Of a DNA stretch of 64,000 nucleotides, positions 9,795 through 18,554 are shown one piece after another. The DNA is from 40CM-4-68-19 sp036513415 (GTDB taxonomy: Bacteria; Myxococcota; Myxococcia; Myxococcales; 40CM-4-68-19). The notes beneath the pieces are model-generated. The model saw only the letters and a program-made list of their open reading frames with translations, made no database searches and was not told the origin of the DNA. The position numbers were made by a program, and so were the translations under genes. The DNA lies in the NCBI GenBank assembly GCA_036513415.1, contig DATBZA010000024.1, positions 16,166 through 80,165 on the forward strand, read 5' to 3'. Numbering within the stretch: the stretch's first letter is position 1; every line of letters begins with the position of its first letter.

Positions 9795-11099
9795 ATGGAG
9801 TGGACCGCGGAAACCGTCCGCCGCAAGCAGAAAGAGCTGCTCTTCCCGAACATCACCACCTACTACGAGCAGGCGCTGGCGCTCGAGTCGGGGCGGGGGA
9901 TGTTCCTCAAGGACGTCGAGGGGCGTGAGTACCTCGACTTCTACGGCGGAATCCTCACTGTCAGCGTCGGGCACTGCCACCCCCGCGTGACCGAGGCGGC
10001 CATCGCCCAGCAGAAGAAGTTGGTGCATGTCTCCACTCTCTACGCCACCGTGCCGCAGCTGGAGCTGGCGGAGAAGCTGGTCCAGATCCGGCCAATGAAG
10101 GAGAAGGCGAAGGTCTTCTTCACCAACTCCGGCACGGAAGCGAACGAGACGGCGGTGACGCTCGCGAAGGAGGCGACCGGACGGCAGGAGCTGGTCGTGC
10201 TGCGCCACAGCTACGCCGGCCGGAGCACGCTCGCGCTCAGCATGATGGGGAACAAGAACTACCGCCCGCGGACGCAGGGCGAGGTCCCCGGCATCCGCTT
10301 CGCGCACGCTCCGTACTGCTATCGCTGCGACTTGGGGCTCACGTACCCGGACTGCGGGGTAGCCTGCGCCAAGGACCTGAAACCGCTGATCGAAACCACC
10401 ACCGACGGCGAGATCGCCGCCTTCATGGCGGAGCCCATCCTGGGCGTTGGCGGCTTCATCACGCCGCCCAAGGAGTACTTCGAGATCGCCGTTCCCATCG
10501 CTCGCAACCATGGCGGGCTCTTCATCGCCGACGAGGTCCAGACCGCCTGGGGCCGCACCGGCGGCAAGTGGTGGGCCGTGCAGCAGTACGGGGTCGAGCC
10601 GGACATCCTCACCAGCGCGAAGGGAATGGCCAACGGCCAGCCCATCGGCTTGACGATGGCCAAAACGGCCGTGGCGGACAAGGGCCAGTTCGCGAACATC
10701 TCCACCTTCGGCGCCAGCCCCATCAGCATGGTCGCGGCCGCCGCCACGCTGGACGTGATCGAGGAGGAGAAGCTCCTCTTCAACTCGCAGATGATGGGCA
10801 AGGCGCTCCGTGATGGCCTGGAGTCGCTGCAGCAGCGCTTCCAAGGCATCGGCGACGTGCGCGGCATGGGGCTGATGCAGGCGATCGAGCTGGTGAAGGA
10901 CCGCGGCACCAAAGAGCCCGACCCGCAGGGAACCGCCCGCCTGATGGAGGCGGCGCGCAAGCGCGGGCTCCTGATCGGCAAGGGCGGCCTCTACGGAAAC
11001 TCGCTCCGGATCGCTCCGCCGATGATCGTGAACAAGGGCCAGATCGACGATGCGCTCCAGCTCCTCGGCGAGGCGCTGGCGGAGGCCCTGAGCCCATGA
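9795..11099 (+). CDS. Class III pyridoxal-phosphate aminotransferase (AGXT2/aspartate-aminotransferase-family type)
   Basis: 434 residues. PLP-dependent fold-type I enzyme of the omega-aminotransferase class. Visible motifs are NSGTEANETAV, RHSYAGRST, AEPILGVGG, the cofactor-binding FIADEVQTAWGRTG, and the Schiff-base lysine in TSAKGMANGQPIG. An unusual Cys-rich insert (YCYRCDLGLTYPDCGVAC) lies between the large-domain motifs, as in alanine-glyoxylate aminotransferase 2-like enzymes. The exact substrate cannot be read; omega-amino acids or beta-alanine/glyoxylate are plausible. The ATG at 9795 begins the conserved N-terminus. Its stop overlaps the next start (ATGA). Confidence 0.88.
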   Translation: MEWTAETVRRKQKELLFPNITTYYEQALALESGRGMFLKDVEGREYLDFYGGILTVSVGHCHPRVTEAAIAQQKKLVHVSTLYATVPQLELAEKLVQIRPMKEKAKVFFTNSGTEANETAVTLAKEATGRQELVVLRHSYAGRSTLALSMMGNKNYRPRTQGEVPGIRFAHAPYCYRCDLGLTYPDCGVACAKDLKPLIETTTDGEIAAFMAEPILGVGGFITPPKEYFEIAVPIARNHGGLFIADEVQTAWGRTGGKWWAVQQYGVEPDILTSAKGMANGQPIGLTMAKTAVADKGQFANISTFGASPISMVAAAATLDVIEEEKLLFNSQMMGKALRDGLESLQQRFQGIGDVRGMGLMQAIELVKDRGTKEPDPQGTARLMEAARKRGLLIGKGGLYGNSLRIAPPMIVNKGQIDDALQLLGEALAEALSP

Positions 11100-11563
11100 G
11101 ACGGGTGCTGTTGGCGGTCCTCCTGGCCGCCGCCTGCAAGAGGACGGCACGCCCGCCTTCGTTGGGGGAGGCGATCTCCGTCGAGCAGCCAGGGGGGTCC
11201 GCCTCCCAGCTGTTCACGCAGGGCAGCGAGATCCCGACCAGCGCCACGGAGAGCTTCACCACCGGGAAGGACAACGAGAAACACCTCTACGTCCACGTGC
11301 TGCGCGGGGCCGGCCGCACGGCATCCGGCCTGCACAGCGAGGCCTGGTGGGAGATCGAAGGGGTCTCGCCGGCGCGAGCCGGAGAGCCGCGGGTGATGGT
11401 GACGTTCGAGGTGGACGCGCAGGGGCACCTTGCGCTCAGCGCGCGCGAGGAGGATCGCCGGCTGTCATCGAAGAAGCTGGAGAGTGCGCCGGGGAAGGCG
11501 GCGCCCTCGCCGCTGACCGAGCCGGACGACGACGAGGACATCGAAGAAGACCCTCCGGACTAG
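11096..11563 (+). CDS. Lipoprotein with stand-alone Hsp70 substrate-binding-domain-like fold
   Basis: 155 residues. A short hydrophobic leader ends at AAAC (Cys14, a somewhat weak lipobox). From about residue 22 to 120 the sequence tracks the beta-sandwich domain of the DnaK encoded at 847-2766. SEIPTSATESFTT aligns with TTIPTKKSEVFST, YVHVLRG with EVHVLQG, and GEPRVMVTFEVDAQG with GVPQIEVTFDIDANG. No ATPase domain or lid is present; a Pro/Asp/Glu-rich tail ends the protein. It is translationally coupled to the aminotransferase gene. The homology is read by eye and is strong. The periplasmic/outer-membrane location is inferred from the lipobox. Confidence 0.8.
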   Translation: MRRVLLAVLLAAACKRTARPPSLGEAISVEQPGGSASQLFTQGSEIPTSATESFTTGKDNEKHLYVHVLRGAGRTASGLHSEAWWEIEGVSPARAGEPRVMVTFEVDAQGHLALSAREEDRRLSSKKLESAPGKAAPSPLTEPDDDEDIEEDPPD

Positions 11564-11697
11564 ACTTCCAATGTTCAATTGTCCGCTCCGGTAGGGCCAT
11601 GTCGCTCTTCAGCCTCCGGGTGGGCGACGATTTTTCCGACCGGCGCGCGCCTGGCGCCCCCCTGGTGCGTTAGCATGTCACTCAGTAGCGGAGTGCC

Positions 11698-12777
11698 ATG
11701 CCGAATCCCATCGCGCTCGCGATCCCGTTCTTCTTCCTGCTCATGGGCGTCGAGATCTTCTTCGCCCGGCGGAGGCGGCTCTCGCTCTACCGTTTCCCCG
11801 ACGTCATCGCGGACCTTTCCTGTGGCATGACCCAGCAGATCCTGCTGGTGTTCGAGGTCGCCGCGCTCACCGGCGGCTATATCTGGCTCTACCAGCATCG
11901 TCTGTTCACGTTCGCCACAGGCTCGGTCTGGCCCTGGGTGATCGCGTTCTTCGCCGTCGACTTCACCTACTACTGGTGGCACCGGCTCTCGCACCGCGTG
12001 AACGTCCTCTGGGCCGTCCACGCCGTGCACCACCAGAGCGAGGACTACAACTTCGCCGTGGCCCTGCGGCAGGCGGTGCTCTCGGTCTGGACCATCTGGC
12101 CCTTGCACCTGCCCCTGGCGCTGATCGGCATTCCGCCGGCGACGTTCCTGATCGTCGATTCGTTCAGCACGCTGTACCAGTTCTGGATCCACACCGAGTT
12201 GGTGGGAAAGCTGGGCTGGTTCGAGCGGGTGTTCAACACGCCGTCGCAGCACCGCGTGCACCACGCGGTGAATCCCCGCTACCTGGACCGGAACTACGGA
12301 GCCACCCTCTGCGTCTGGGACCGCCTCTTCGGCACCTTCGTGGAAGAGCGCGAGCAGCCCGTGTACGGCCTGGTGAAGCCGCTGGGGAGCTTCGACCCGC
12401 TCCGCGCGCAGATCCATCATTTCTTCGACATGGCCCGGCGGACGGGACAGTACCGCGGCCTCGACAAGCTGCGGGTCTGGTTCAATGGACCGGAGTGGGA
12501 CCACCCGCCCGCGCCGGAGATCACCCGCGCGGAGCAGCGCAAGCACTCGGTCCGACTCTCGCCCCGCGAAACCACCTTCCTGTCGGTGACGCTGGTGCTT
12601 GCCATCGTCGGAACCACGGCGCTGCTCTGGTATCAGGACCTCGTGCCTTGGACCCTCAAAGCCTTGCTCGCCGGATTCTTGCTGGCGCTGATCGCGGTCT
12701 GGGGCCTCGTCCTGGATCGCCGGGCGATCTGGAGAAGGGCCGCCAGCGTCGCCAGCACGGAACCCGGCCCGCTCTGA
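11698..12777 (+). CDS. Sterol desaturase / fatty acid hydroxylase superfamily membrane protein
   Basis: 359 residues. An integral-membrane di-iron oxygenase of the superfamily that includes sterol desaturases and alkylglycerol monooxygenase. The His clusters that bind iron are HRLSH, HAVHH and HRVHH, with an additional HH in AQIHHFFDM. Hydrophobic segments occur at about 5-22, 45-65, 75-95 and 120-150, with two more at the C-terminus (about 300-345). The substrate is probably a lipid, identity unknown. The last 145 bases overlap the 3' end of the convergent protease gene. Confidence 0.88.
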   Translation: MPNPIALAIPFFFLLMGVEIFFARRRRLSLYRFPDVIADLSCGMTQQILLVFEVAALTGGYIWLYQHRLFTFATGSVWPWVIAFFAVDFTYYWWHRLSHRVNVLWAVHAVHHQSEDYNFAVALRQAVLSVWTIWPLHLPLALIGIPPATFLIVDSFSTLYQFWIHTELVGKLGWFERVFNTPSQHRVHHAVNPRYLDRNYGATLCVWDRLFGTFVEEREQPVYGLVKPLGSFDPLRAQIHHFFDMARRTGQYRGLDKLRVWFNGPEWDHPPAPEITRAEQRKHSVRLSPRETTFLSVTLVLAIVGTTALLWYQDLVPWTLKALLAGFLLALIAVWGLVLDRRAIWRRAASVASTEPGPL

Positions 12778-13592
12778 CCCGGCGAGCAGCCGCATCCGCC
12801 GCTGGGCGTCGCCTGGATGCAGGTGACCGTCTGTGCGCCGCGCGGGTAAATGGTGCAGATCCCTCCGATGTCGTCGGTGCCCAGAATCCGCTTGCTGGTC
12901 TGGCCCGAGGGCGCGCTCGCGTACATCGTCGCCCGGGGATCGTCCGTGTGATCCAGTCCCAGCGAGTGCCCGGCCTCGTGCGTGACGGTGTTCTGCACGT
13001 CGATCCGGACGCAGCCGGTCTCGCCAGGGGTCGTACACGGCAGACCATTCACCGTGGTGAAGGTGAACTTCGTTCCCGCGGCCGGCGGCGAGTCGTTCAG
13101 CTCGATGTCGCTGTCCAGGATCTCCCCGGTCAACCGATTCGTGGTGGTGGTGGTGGTCGCGATCACGCCGCTGCCGTGAGCGTCGTCCCAGCAGTCGTAC
13201 AGGTTTCCGCAGCCCCCTTGCGTGCGGCAGGGGTCGCCGGCGGGCACGACAGCAGGATCGCGGCAGGCGCGGGTGCGGAAGAGCACGAGGTTGTGGTTGG
13301 TGCCGGGCTGGAAATACCCGATCAGGCGATCCGCCGGGTTGGTCGAGAGCGGCTCCTCCGTGAGCACCAGATCGGTGCACGGGACAGCTGCCCAGGTCTG
13401 GAAGCTCTTGCGAATCGCATCGTACGTCTCGGCCGCGGGCGCGTCGGGGGTGCCCTGCGCATCGATCTGGAAGGTGTGCGACCGCGCCTCGGGCCACCGC
13501 CACCAGATGCAGAGGCCGGCGCTGTTCGTTGTGCGCTTGTAAGCCTGCGCCGGCAGCGCGCAGAACAGCAGCACCCAAGCGACGTGCCTCAC
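12633..13592 (-). CDS. Secreted matrixin-like metalloprotease with MYXO-CTERM-like tail
   Basis: 319 residues. Signal peptide 1-17 (ending AQA). The zinc site HEAGHSLGLDH (205-215) and the downstream Met-turn ATMYAS (221-226) identify a metzincin of the matrixin type. Cysteine pairs suggest disulfides outside the cell. Near the C-terminus GGCGCSPG (265-272) precedes a hydrophobic stretch (279-290) and an Arg cluster, the arrangement of myxobacterial MYXO-CTERM sorting signals. About 25 extra residues follow the Arg cluster, which is unusual. Its start overlaps the stop of the gene at 13589. The 3' end overlaps the sterol-desaturase gene on the opposite strand. Confidence 0.85.
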   Translation of the reverse strand: MRHVAWVLLFCALPAQAYKRTTNSAGLCIWWRWPEARSHTFQIDAQGTPDAPAAETYDAIRKSFQTWAAVPCTDLVLTEEPLSTNPADRLIGYFQPGTNHNLVLFRTRACRDPAVVPAGDPCRTQGGCGNLYDCWDDAHGSGVIATTTTTTNRLTGEILDSDIELNDSPPAAGTKFTFTTVNGLPCTTPGETGCVRIDVQNTVTHEAGHSLGLDHTDDPRATMYASAPSGQTSKRILGTDDIGGICTIYPRGAQTVTCIQATPSGGCGCSPGQSGPGSVLATLAALLQIARRSRTRPQTAISASKNPASKALRVQGTRS

Positions 13593-14080
13593 CGCCGGGC
13601 GCTCCCGAGCACCCGCGCGCGCAGCTCGTCGAGCGAGAAGTCGTCGGCTTCATCGGCTTTGCAGCCTTCGCACGTCAGGCCGCGCCGATCGCGCAGCGCG
13701 CGTTTTGCCAGCCCGGCGGGGGCGCCCACGGCGAACTTGCCCAGCGCCAGCCGCTCCACGCCGAACACCGACGGTGCCCGCCGGTGCAGGAACACGACCA
13801 CTTCCTCGCCGTCGCCGAACTGCGCAACGCCTTGGACCGTCTGCGAAAGCTCACCCACTTCGCCCCCGGGAACCAGGACGGCGATCTCCGCCGCGGGAGT
13901 CCCCTTCCAGGTCTCGATGGTCCGGAGCACCACGGTGGTGAAGATCTGCCCGCCCCCCGGGGCCCAGGCGCTGGAGCGCCGCTCAACCCGGGCGTGGACC
14001 ACGGCGTCCGCGGACGCGGCCAGCGACTCGACGTCGGCGGGACCACGGACGGTGGCAGCAAGGAGCAGACAGAGCCACAT
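13589..14080 (-). CDS. Secreted protein of unknown function, coupled to the matrixin protease
   Basis: 163 residues. Short signal peptide (MWLCLLLAATVRG), then a beta-rich region (VVHARVERRSSAW, IFTTVVLRTIETWKGT, EVVVFLHRRAPSVFG) and a tail with a CEGC pair (about residues 137-140) and a helical end. The family is unrecognised. The stop overlaps the protease start by four bases, so the two are probably made together. A role as inhibitor, chaperone or substrate of the protease is conceivable but unproven. Confidence 0.7.
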   Translation of the reverse strand: MWLCLLLAATVRGPADVESLAASADAVVHARVERRSSAWAPGGGQIFTTVVLRTIETWKGTPAAEIAVLVPGGEVGELSQTVQGVAQFGDGEEVVVFLHRRAPSVFGVERLALGKFAVGAPAGLAKRALRDRRGLTCEGCKADEADDFSLDELRARVLGSARR

Positions 14081-14092
14081 GCGAAGATCGTA

Positions 14093-15781
14093 CTACGGAA
14101 CCGCGCCGCCGCCGTCCTCCCGAAGGTCGCAGGCGGCCACTCGCCAGCCCGTGTCCAGATCGATCTGCACCCCACACGCCTTCCCCCAGGGAGCATCGAA
14201 GAAACCCGGCCCGTGTTCCTGGAACCGCTCGCCGGCGAACTGGAGCTTGTGGCCGCGCTGCTCGAGGGCACGCGCGGTGGCCGCCTCGACTCCGCTGGGC
14301 TCGACGTGCACGACGTCCGGAAACAGGTTGTGGTGGATCCGCGGCTGGGCGATCGCGCGATCCACGGGCATCTTGTCGTCGACCAGATGCACGATGGCCT
14401 GCACGATGGTGGTCGGAATGGTGGATCCGCCCGAAGTCCCGATGGCGAGCAGCAATGCTCCGTCGGGAGCGAACAGGAGCGTCGGCGCCATGGAGGAGAG
14501 CGGGACCTTTCCCGGCGCCGGAGCGTTCTCCGCCCCGCCGCGCAGCCCGTAGGTATTGGCCACGTCCGGCGCGACCACGAAGTCGTCCATCTGGTCGTTC
14601 AGCAGGAAGCCAGTGCCCTTCGGAACGATGCAGGAACCGAAGGCGTCGTTGACGGTGGTGGTGAGCGCGATGGCGTTTCCTTCCTCATCGACCGCCGAGA
14701 TGTGGGTGGTCCCCTGCTCCGCTGGGAGCACTTGCGCAACCGGCGTAGCTCGTTCTCCGATCTGCTGCCACACCTCTCCGGCGAATTCCTTGGTGGCCAT
14801 GTGGCGCACCCGCTCTTCGGCCCCGGGATTGAAGTCGGGATCGCCGAGCTTCTGGCGAAGCGCATAGAGGCGCTTTTCCGCCTCCACCATGACGTGGAGG
14901 AACCGCTCCGGGCGATAACCGCCGGCCCGGGGGTCCTCGCGCTCCAGCACGTTGAGGAGCGCCGAGATGAGGAATCCCCCGCTGGAGGGCAGCGGCATGC
15001 TGACCACCCGGTGCCCGCGATAGGAGGATTCGATCGGCTTCCTCTCGCGGACCTGCACGCGGGCGAGGTCCTCCAGGGTCAGGATTCCACCGCGTGACGA
15101 GACGCTCTCTACGATGCTCCGGGCGATCCGGCCCTTGTAGAAAGCGTCCGGTCCTCGCTGCCCGATGGCGTGGAGCGTGCGGGCGAGGTCAGGCTGGATC
15201 AACTGGTCCCCGGGCTGGCGGACCTCGTATTCTCCGTCTGTTCCCCGGCGCAGGAAGATGCGCGCGGCCTCGGGATCGGCGGCGAGGCAGTCGAGGCGAT
15301 GCTCCGACGCCTCCACGAAGCTGATGCTGACCTGAAAGCCCCGGAGAGCGATCTGCTCGGCGGGGCTGGTCAGCTGCGCCAGCGGCTTCTTGCCGAAGCG
15401 CTTGGCCAGCTCCGCGTACCCCTTCACCGCCGCCGGGACGGCGACGCTGAGCGGCCCCGCGTTAGCGAGGTCCTGGCGGGGCTGCCCGTCCTGGACGTAC
15501 ATGTCCGGGCGCGCGGCCAGAGGGCCGACCTCGCGGAAATCGAGCACGTGAACGCGCCGGTCCTTGGCGGTGTACACCAGCGCGAACCCGCCGCCGCCGA
15601 TCCCCGAGCTCTTCGGCTCCACCACGTTCAGGGCGAAGGCGGCCGCCACGGCCGCATCCACCGCGTTCCCGCCTCGCCTCATCACGGAGGCGCCCGCCTC
15701 GGCGGCCAACGGATGAGCGGCCGCGACTGCGCCGCGGGGCGAGACGGCGGGAAACGCGAGCAGGAGCGCGAGCATCCACAT
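14093..15781 (-). CDS. ggt: Gamma-glutamyltransferase
   Basis: 562 residues. N-terminal-nucleophile hydrolase that transfers or hydrolyses the gamma-glutamyl group of glutathione, matured by self-cleavage. The new N-terminal Thr is in EQGTTHISAVDEEGNA. Other family motifs are GGNAVDAAVAAAF, GIGGGGFALVY, LDFREVGP, PLPSSGG and APTLLFAPDG. A signal sequence (MWMLALLLAFPAVSPRG) predicts export. Adjacent to the protease pair on the same strand and divergent from gltX across a 38-base gap. Confidence 0.94.
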   Translation of the reverse strand: MWMLALLLAFPAVSPRGAVAAAHPLAAEAGASVMRRGGNAVDAAVAAAFALNVVEPKSSGIGGGGFALVYTAKDRRVHVLDFREVGPLAARPDMYVQDGQPRQDLANAGPLSVAVPAAVKGYAELAKRFGKKPLAQLTSPAEQIALRGFQVSISFVEASEHRLDCLAADPEAARIFLRRGTDGEYEVRQPGDQLIQPDLARTLHAIGQRGPDAFYKGRIARSIVESVSSRGGILTLEDLARVQVRERKPIESSYRGHRVVSMPLPSSGGFLISALLNVLEREDPRAGGYRPERFLHVMVEAEKRLYALRQKLGDPDFNPGAEERVRHMATKEFAGEVWQQIGERATPVAQVLPAEQGTTHISAVDEEGNAIALTTTVNDAFGSCIVPKGTGFLLNDQMDDFVVAPDVANTYGLRGGAENAPAPGKVPLSSMAPTLLFAPDGALLLAIGTSGGSTIPTTIVQAIVHLVDDKMPVDRAIAQPRIHHNLFPDVVHVEPSGVEAATARALEQRGHKLQFAGERFQEHGPGFFDAPWGKACGVQIDLDTGWRVAACDLREDGGGAVP

Positions 15782-15819
15782 GGCGGCGCACTATAACTTC
15801 TGCTATCTCGCCTGCCTCT

Positions 15820-17196
15820 ATGGTTCGCGTCCGGTTCGCGCCCTCTCCCACCGGGTACCTGCACATCGGCGGCGCCCGCACCGCCCTGTTCAACTGGCTG
15901 TGGGCGCGGAAGAACAAGGGCAAGTTCGTCCTGCGCGTCGAGGATACGGACCAGTCGCGCAGCACGCAGGAGAGCGAGCAGGCCATCATCGAGGGGATGA
16001 AGTGGCTGGGCCTCGACTGGGACGAGGGGCCGGTGGTGGGCGGCCCGCACGCGCCCTACTTCCAGATGCAGCGGCTCGCGACGTACGAAAAGCACGCCGA
16101 CGCGCTGATCGCGAAAGGCAAGGCGTACCGCTGCGACTGCACCAAGGAGGAGTTGGACCGCCTCCGCGAGCAAGCCGCGAAGGAGAAGCGCGGCTTCAAG
16201 TACCCGGGCACCTGCCGGAACAAGAACCTGCCCAAGGGGACGCCGGGCTCGGTGGTGCGCTTCCGGATGCCGGAGCAAGGCGCGACTACCTTCAAGGACC
16301 TGGTCAAGGGCGAGATCACCACCCAGCACAAGGAGCTGCAGGACGAGGTGATCCTGCGCGCGGACGGCGTGCCCCTCTACAACTTCGGCGCCGTGGTGGA
16401 CGACATCGAGATGGGGATCACCATGGTCGCGCGCGGAGACGACCACGTGGTGAACACGGCTCGGCAGATCCTGATGTACCAGGCGCTGGACTATCCGGTG
16501 CCAGTCTTCGCGCACCTCCCGATGATCCTGGGCGCGGACAAGCAGCGGCTCTCCAAGCGGCACGGCGCCGTCAGCGTCCTGCAATACCGCGACGAAGGCT
16601 ACCTGCCGGGCGCGCTGATCAACTACCTGGCGCGGCTCGGGTGGTCGCACGGAGACCAGGAGATCTTCACGGTGCAGGAGCTGATCGAGAAGTTCGACTG
16701 GGAGCACGTCGGAGCGACCGCCGGAGTGTTCAATCCGCAGAAGCTGGAGTGGCTGAACCAGCAGTGGATCAAGTCGACTCCGGCGGAGGAGCTGGCGAAG
16801 GCCACAGGCGTGCCGGCCGCGTTCGCGGCGTTGATGCAGGAGCGGGCGCGAAACTTGAACGAGATCCGCGACGCCTGGCGCGCGTACATGGTCCCGGAGT
16901 TGCCGGCCTACGACGACAAGGCGGTGGCGAAGCACCTCACCCAGGAGACGCGGCCGCTGCTCGAGACCGCGCGCGACCTGATCGAGCGGACGTTCGCGCA
17001 GGGACCGCAGGCGATGGAGCACGCATTCCGGGCGCTCGGCGAGGAGCGCGGCCTCGGCCTCGGCAAGCTCGCCCAGCCGGTCCGCGTGGCGGTCACCGGG
17101 ACCACGGTGAGCCCGCCCCTGTTCGATACCATCGCGCTCCTGGGCAAGGAGCGCACCCTGCGGCGCGTCGGCGCCGCGCTGGAGAAAGTCAAATGA
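15820..17196 (+). CDS. gltX: Glutamyl-tRNA synthetase
   Basis: 458 residues, the usual bacterial length. Class I synthetase with the HIGH-type motif (APSPTGYLHIGGARTA), the KMSKS-type motif (DKQRLSKRHGA), and a Cys-rich zinc-site region (YRCDC with YPGTC). It charges tRNA-Glu and, in organisms relying on GatCAB, may also charge tRNA-Gln. Both of those tRNA genes lie 1.2-1.4 kb downstream. A TATAAC string (15791-15796) upstream may be part of its promoter. The stop overlaps the next gene (ATGA). Confidence 0.96.
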   Translation: MVRVRFAPSPTGYLHIGGARTALFNWLWARKNKGKFVLRVEDTDQSRSTQESEQAIIEGMKWLGLDWDEGPVVGGPHAPYFQMQRLATYEKHADALIAKGKAYRCDCTKEELDRLREQAAKEKRGFKYPGTCRNKNLPKGTPGSVVRFRMPEQGATTFKDLVKGEITTQHKELQDEVILRADGVPLYNFGAVVDDIEMGITMVARGDDHVVNTARQILMYQALDYPVPVFAHLPMILGADKQRLSKRHGAVSVLQYRDEGYLPGALINYLARLGWSHGDQEIFTVQELIEKFDWEHVGATAGVFNPQKLEWLNQQWIKSTPAEELAKATGVPAAFAALMQERARNLNEIRDAWRAYMVPELPAYDDKAVAKHLTQETRPLLETARDLIERTFAQGPQAMEHAFRALGEERGLGLGKLAQPVRVAVTGTTVSPPLFDTIALLGKERTLRRVGAALEKVK

Positions 17197-17552
17197 GATC
17201 GATCGCTGTCGTGCTCCTGTTGGCGGCCACCCCGGCGATCGCGGCAGAGGGCTTCAAGGCGCGCGGTTTCATGCTGCCCGACGGCGCGGTGAAGATCGAC
17301 GACGACCGCTACCGCCTGCCGAGCCCCTGGGACGAAGCGGTGAGGTTCTACCGGCGCGCCTATCCGCCGGGGAAGTATCCGCGGCGCACGCTGCACAGCC
17401 AGACCGCGTACCGGGCGATGCACATCGAGAATCCGGAGCGCACCGAGTGGGAGGGCGTGAACCTGTACGAGGCCGCACGGGGCGAGGTGAGGGTGTACAT
17501 CCTGGTGCCCGCGCCGGCGCCTGCACCGGCGCCGCAACCGAAGGGCAAGTAG
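17193..17552 (+). CDS. Small secreted protein, unknown function
   Basis: 119 residues. Signal peptide (MRSIAVVLLLAATPAIA) followed by a compact domain with a Tyr-rich centre (AVRFYRRAYPPGKYPR) and a beta-rich end (EVRVYILVPAPAPAPAP) with a Pro-Ala repeat tail. It is translationally coupled to gltX by a four-base overlap. The family is not recognised. Confidence 0.7.
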   Translation: MRSIAVVLLLAATPAIAAEGFKARGFMLPDGAVKIDDDRYRLPSPWDEAVRFYRRAYPPGKYPRRTLHSQTAYRAMHIENPERTEWEGVNLYEAARGEVRVYILVPAPAPAPAPQPKGK

Positions 17553-17637
17553 GGCGCACCTGCCGAGAAGGCTTGTGACGCGGTGCGGCCCGCCCCGGAA
17601 CGAGTTGCGGAGGCATCCCGCCGAAGCCGGGTTTCGG

Positions 17638-18258
17638 TCAGTCGTAGTCGGTCGGAAGGGAAGGATCCCTTGCATGCTCGAACATGCGCCTGATCTGCCT
17701 CTCGGTGACCCGCGCCAGCGAGAGCGGCGGAAGCGCGTCCTCGGCAAAGAAGCCCACCGCGGTGGTCTCGTCGCTCGAGCGTGCGGCGCCGCCGAGCAAA
17801 TCGCACCGGAAGAACAGCTTGTAGGCATGGAGGCTCTCCGGCGGGTGTTCGTGTCGGAGCTTGTCGTAGACCGCAAGGAGCTTCGTGGTCCGCACCCTGT
17901 AGCCTGACTCCTCCTCGACCTCGCGCGCCGCGGCCACGCCGGGCGCCTCGCCCACGTCACACCAGCCGCCCGGCAGCGTCCAACCGCCGTCGCTCCGCTC
18001 CTGCACGAGCAGGACCTGGTTGTCCCGGAAGACCGCAGCGCGAACGTCCACTTTCGGGGTGGCGTACCCGGTCTCGGCCGCGAGACGCGCCACCATCTGA
18101 TCGGGTGATGTCCCGGTCCCCTCTGCCAGCATTTCAGCTGCCAGGCGGCGCACCTCCTCCCACCGATCGCGCTCGAACGTGTCCTTGGTGAACGTCAGAC
18201 CGTTCTGGGAGAGGGCCGCGAGTCTCAGCGCACGCCGGAGCCAAGGAGGGGAGTCCAC
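17638..18258 (-). CDS. Nudix hydrolase with Nudix_hydro_N domain
   Basis: 206 residues. The N-terminal helical part (about 1-60, including ALSQNGLTFTKDTFERDRWE) fits the small helical domain found ahead of some nucleoside-diphosphate-sugar Nudix hydrolases. The Nudix box follows (GGWCDVGEAPGVAAAREVEE continuing ESG). The enzyme hydrolyses a nucleoside diphosphate linked to another moiety using Mg2+; the substrate is not readable. I placed the start at the GTG at 18258 because upstream codons read as non-protein-like. The ribosome-binding site is weak, and an upstream ATG at 18411 is possible. Confidence 0.85.
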   Translation of the reverse strand: MDSPPWLRRALRLAALSQNGLTFTKDTFERDRWEEVRRLAAEMLAEGTGTSPDQMVARLAAETGYATPKVDVRAAVFRDNQVLLVQERSDGGWTLPGGWCDVGEAPGVAAAREVEEESGYRVRTTKLLAVYDKLRHEHPPESLHAYKLFFRCDLLGGAARSSDETTAVGFFAEDALPPLSLARVTERQIRRMFEHARDPSLPTDYD

Positions 18259-18303
18259 GCAGCGACTATAGACAAGGTCCCCTGAAGGCGACTGCAGAAG
18301 CCC

Positions 18304-18333
18304 TTGCGCAGGGAGGCCCCGGCTGTGTATAGG
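18304..18333 (+). promoter_or_regulatory. Candidate promoter for the tRNA-Gln/tRNA-Glu genes
   Basis: TTGCGC (18304-18309) and TATAGG (18328-18333) are separated by 18 bases, about 100 bases upstream of tRNA-Gln. The match is moderate. Confidence 0.3.
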
Positions 18334-18431
18334 GTCCGGCCCGCCCTGCTCTGCTGGGGCCTGAACGGTACTCGGGAGGAGAGAGAGCGAGAACAGCAGA
18401 GGGCGTCGCAACCCATCGATTTGACGGCTGA

Positions 18432-18505
18432 TGGGGGATCGTCTAACGGCAGGACGTAGGACTCTGACTCCTACTATCTAGGTTCGAATCCTAGTCCCCC
18501 AACCA
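18432..18505 (+). tRNA. tRNA-Gln (anticodon CTG), CCA encoded
   Basis: Acceptor arms TGGGGGA and TCCCCCA pair, with discriminator A and an encoded CCA. The T-arm contains GGTTCGAATCC. The anticodon arm TAGGA/TCCTA holds the loop CTCTGAC, giving anticodon CTG for codon CAG. Weak U1-A72 pairing is typical of tRNA-Gln. Confidence 0.93.
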
Positions 18506-18554
18506 TGTGGTAGTTACCCTGCGGGTCAGAGCCGTGGGCGGCGAAAGGAAAGGC

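Noticed and set aside
11976..14552. An 858-codon plus-strand frame over the hydroxylase, protease and neighbour genes
   Set aside because: Composition is Arg/Ala/Pro-rich and it crosses three genes on other frames or strands with clear signatures.
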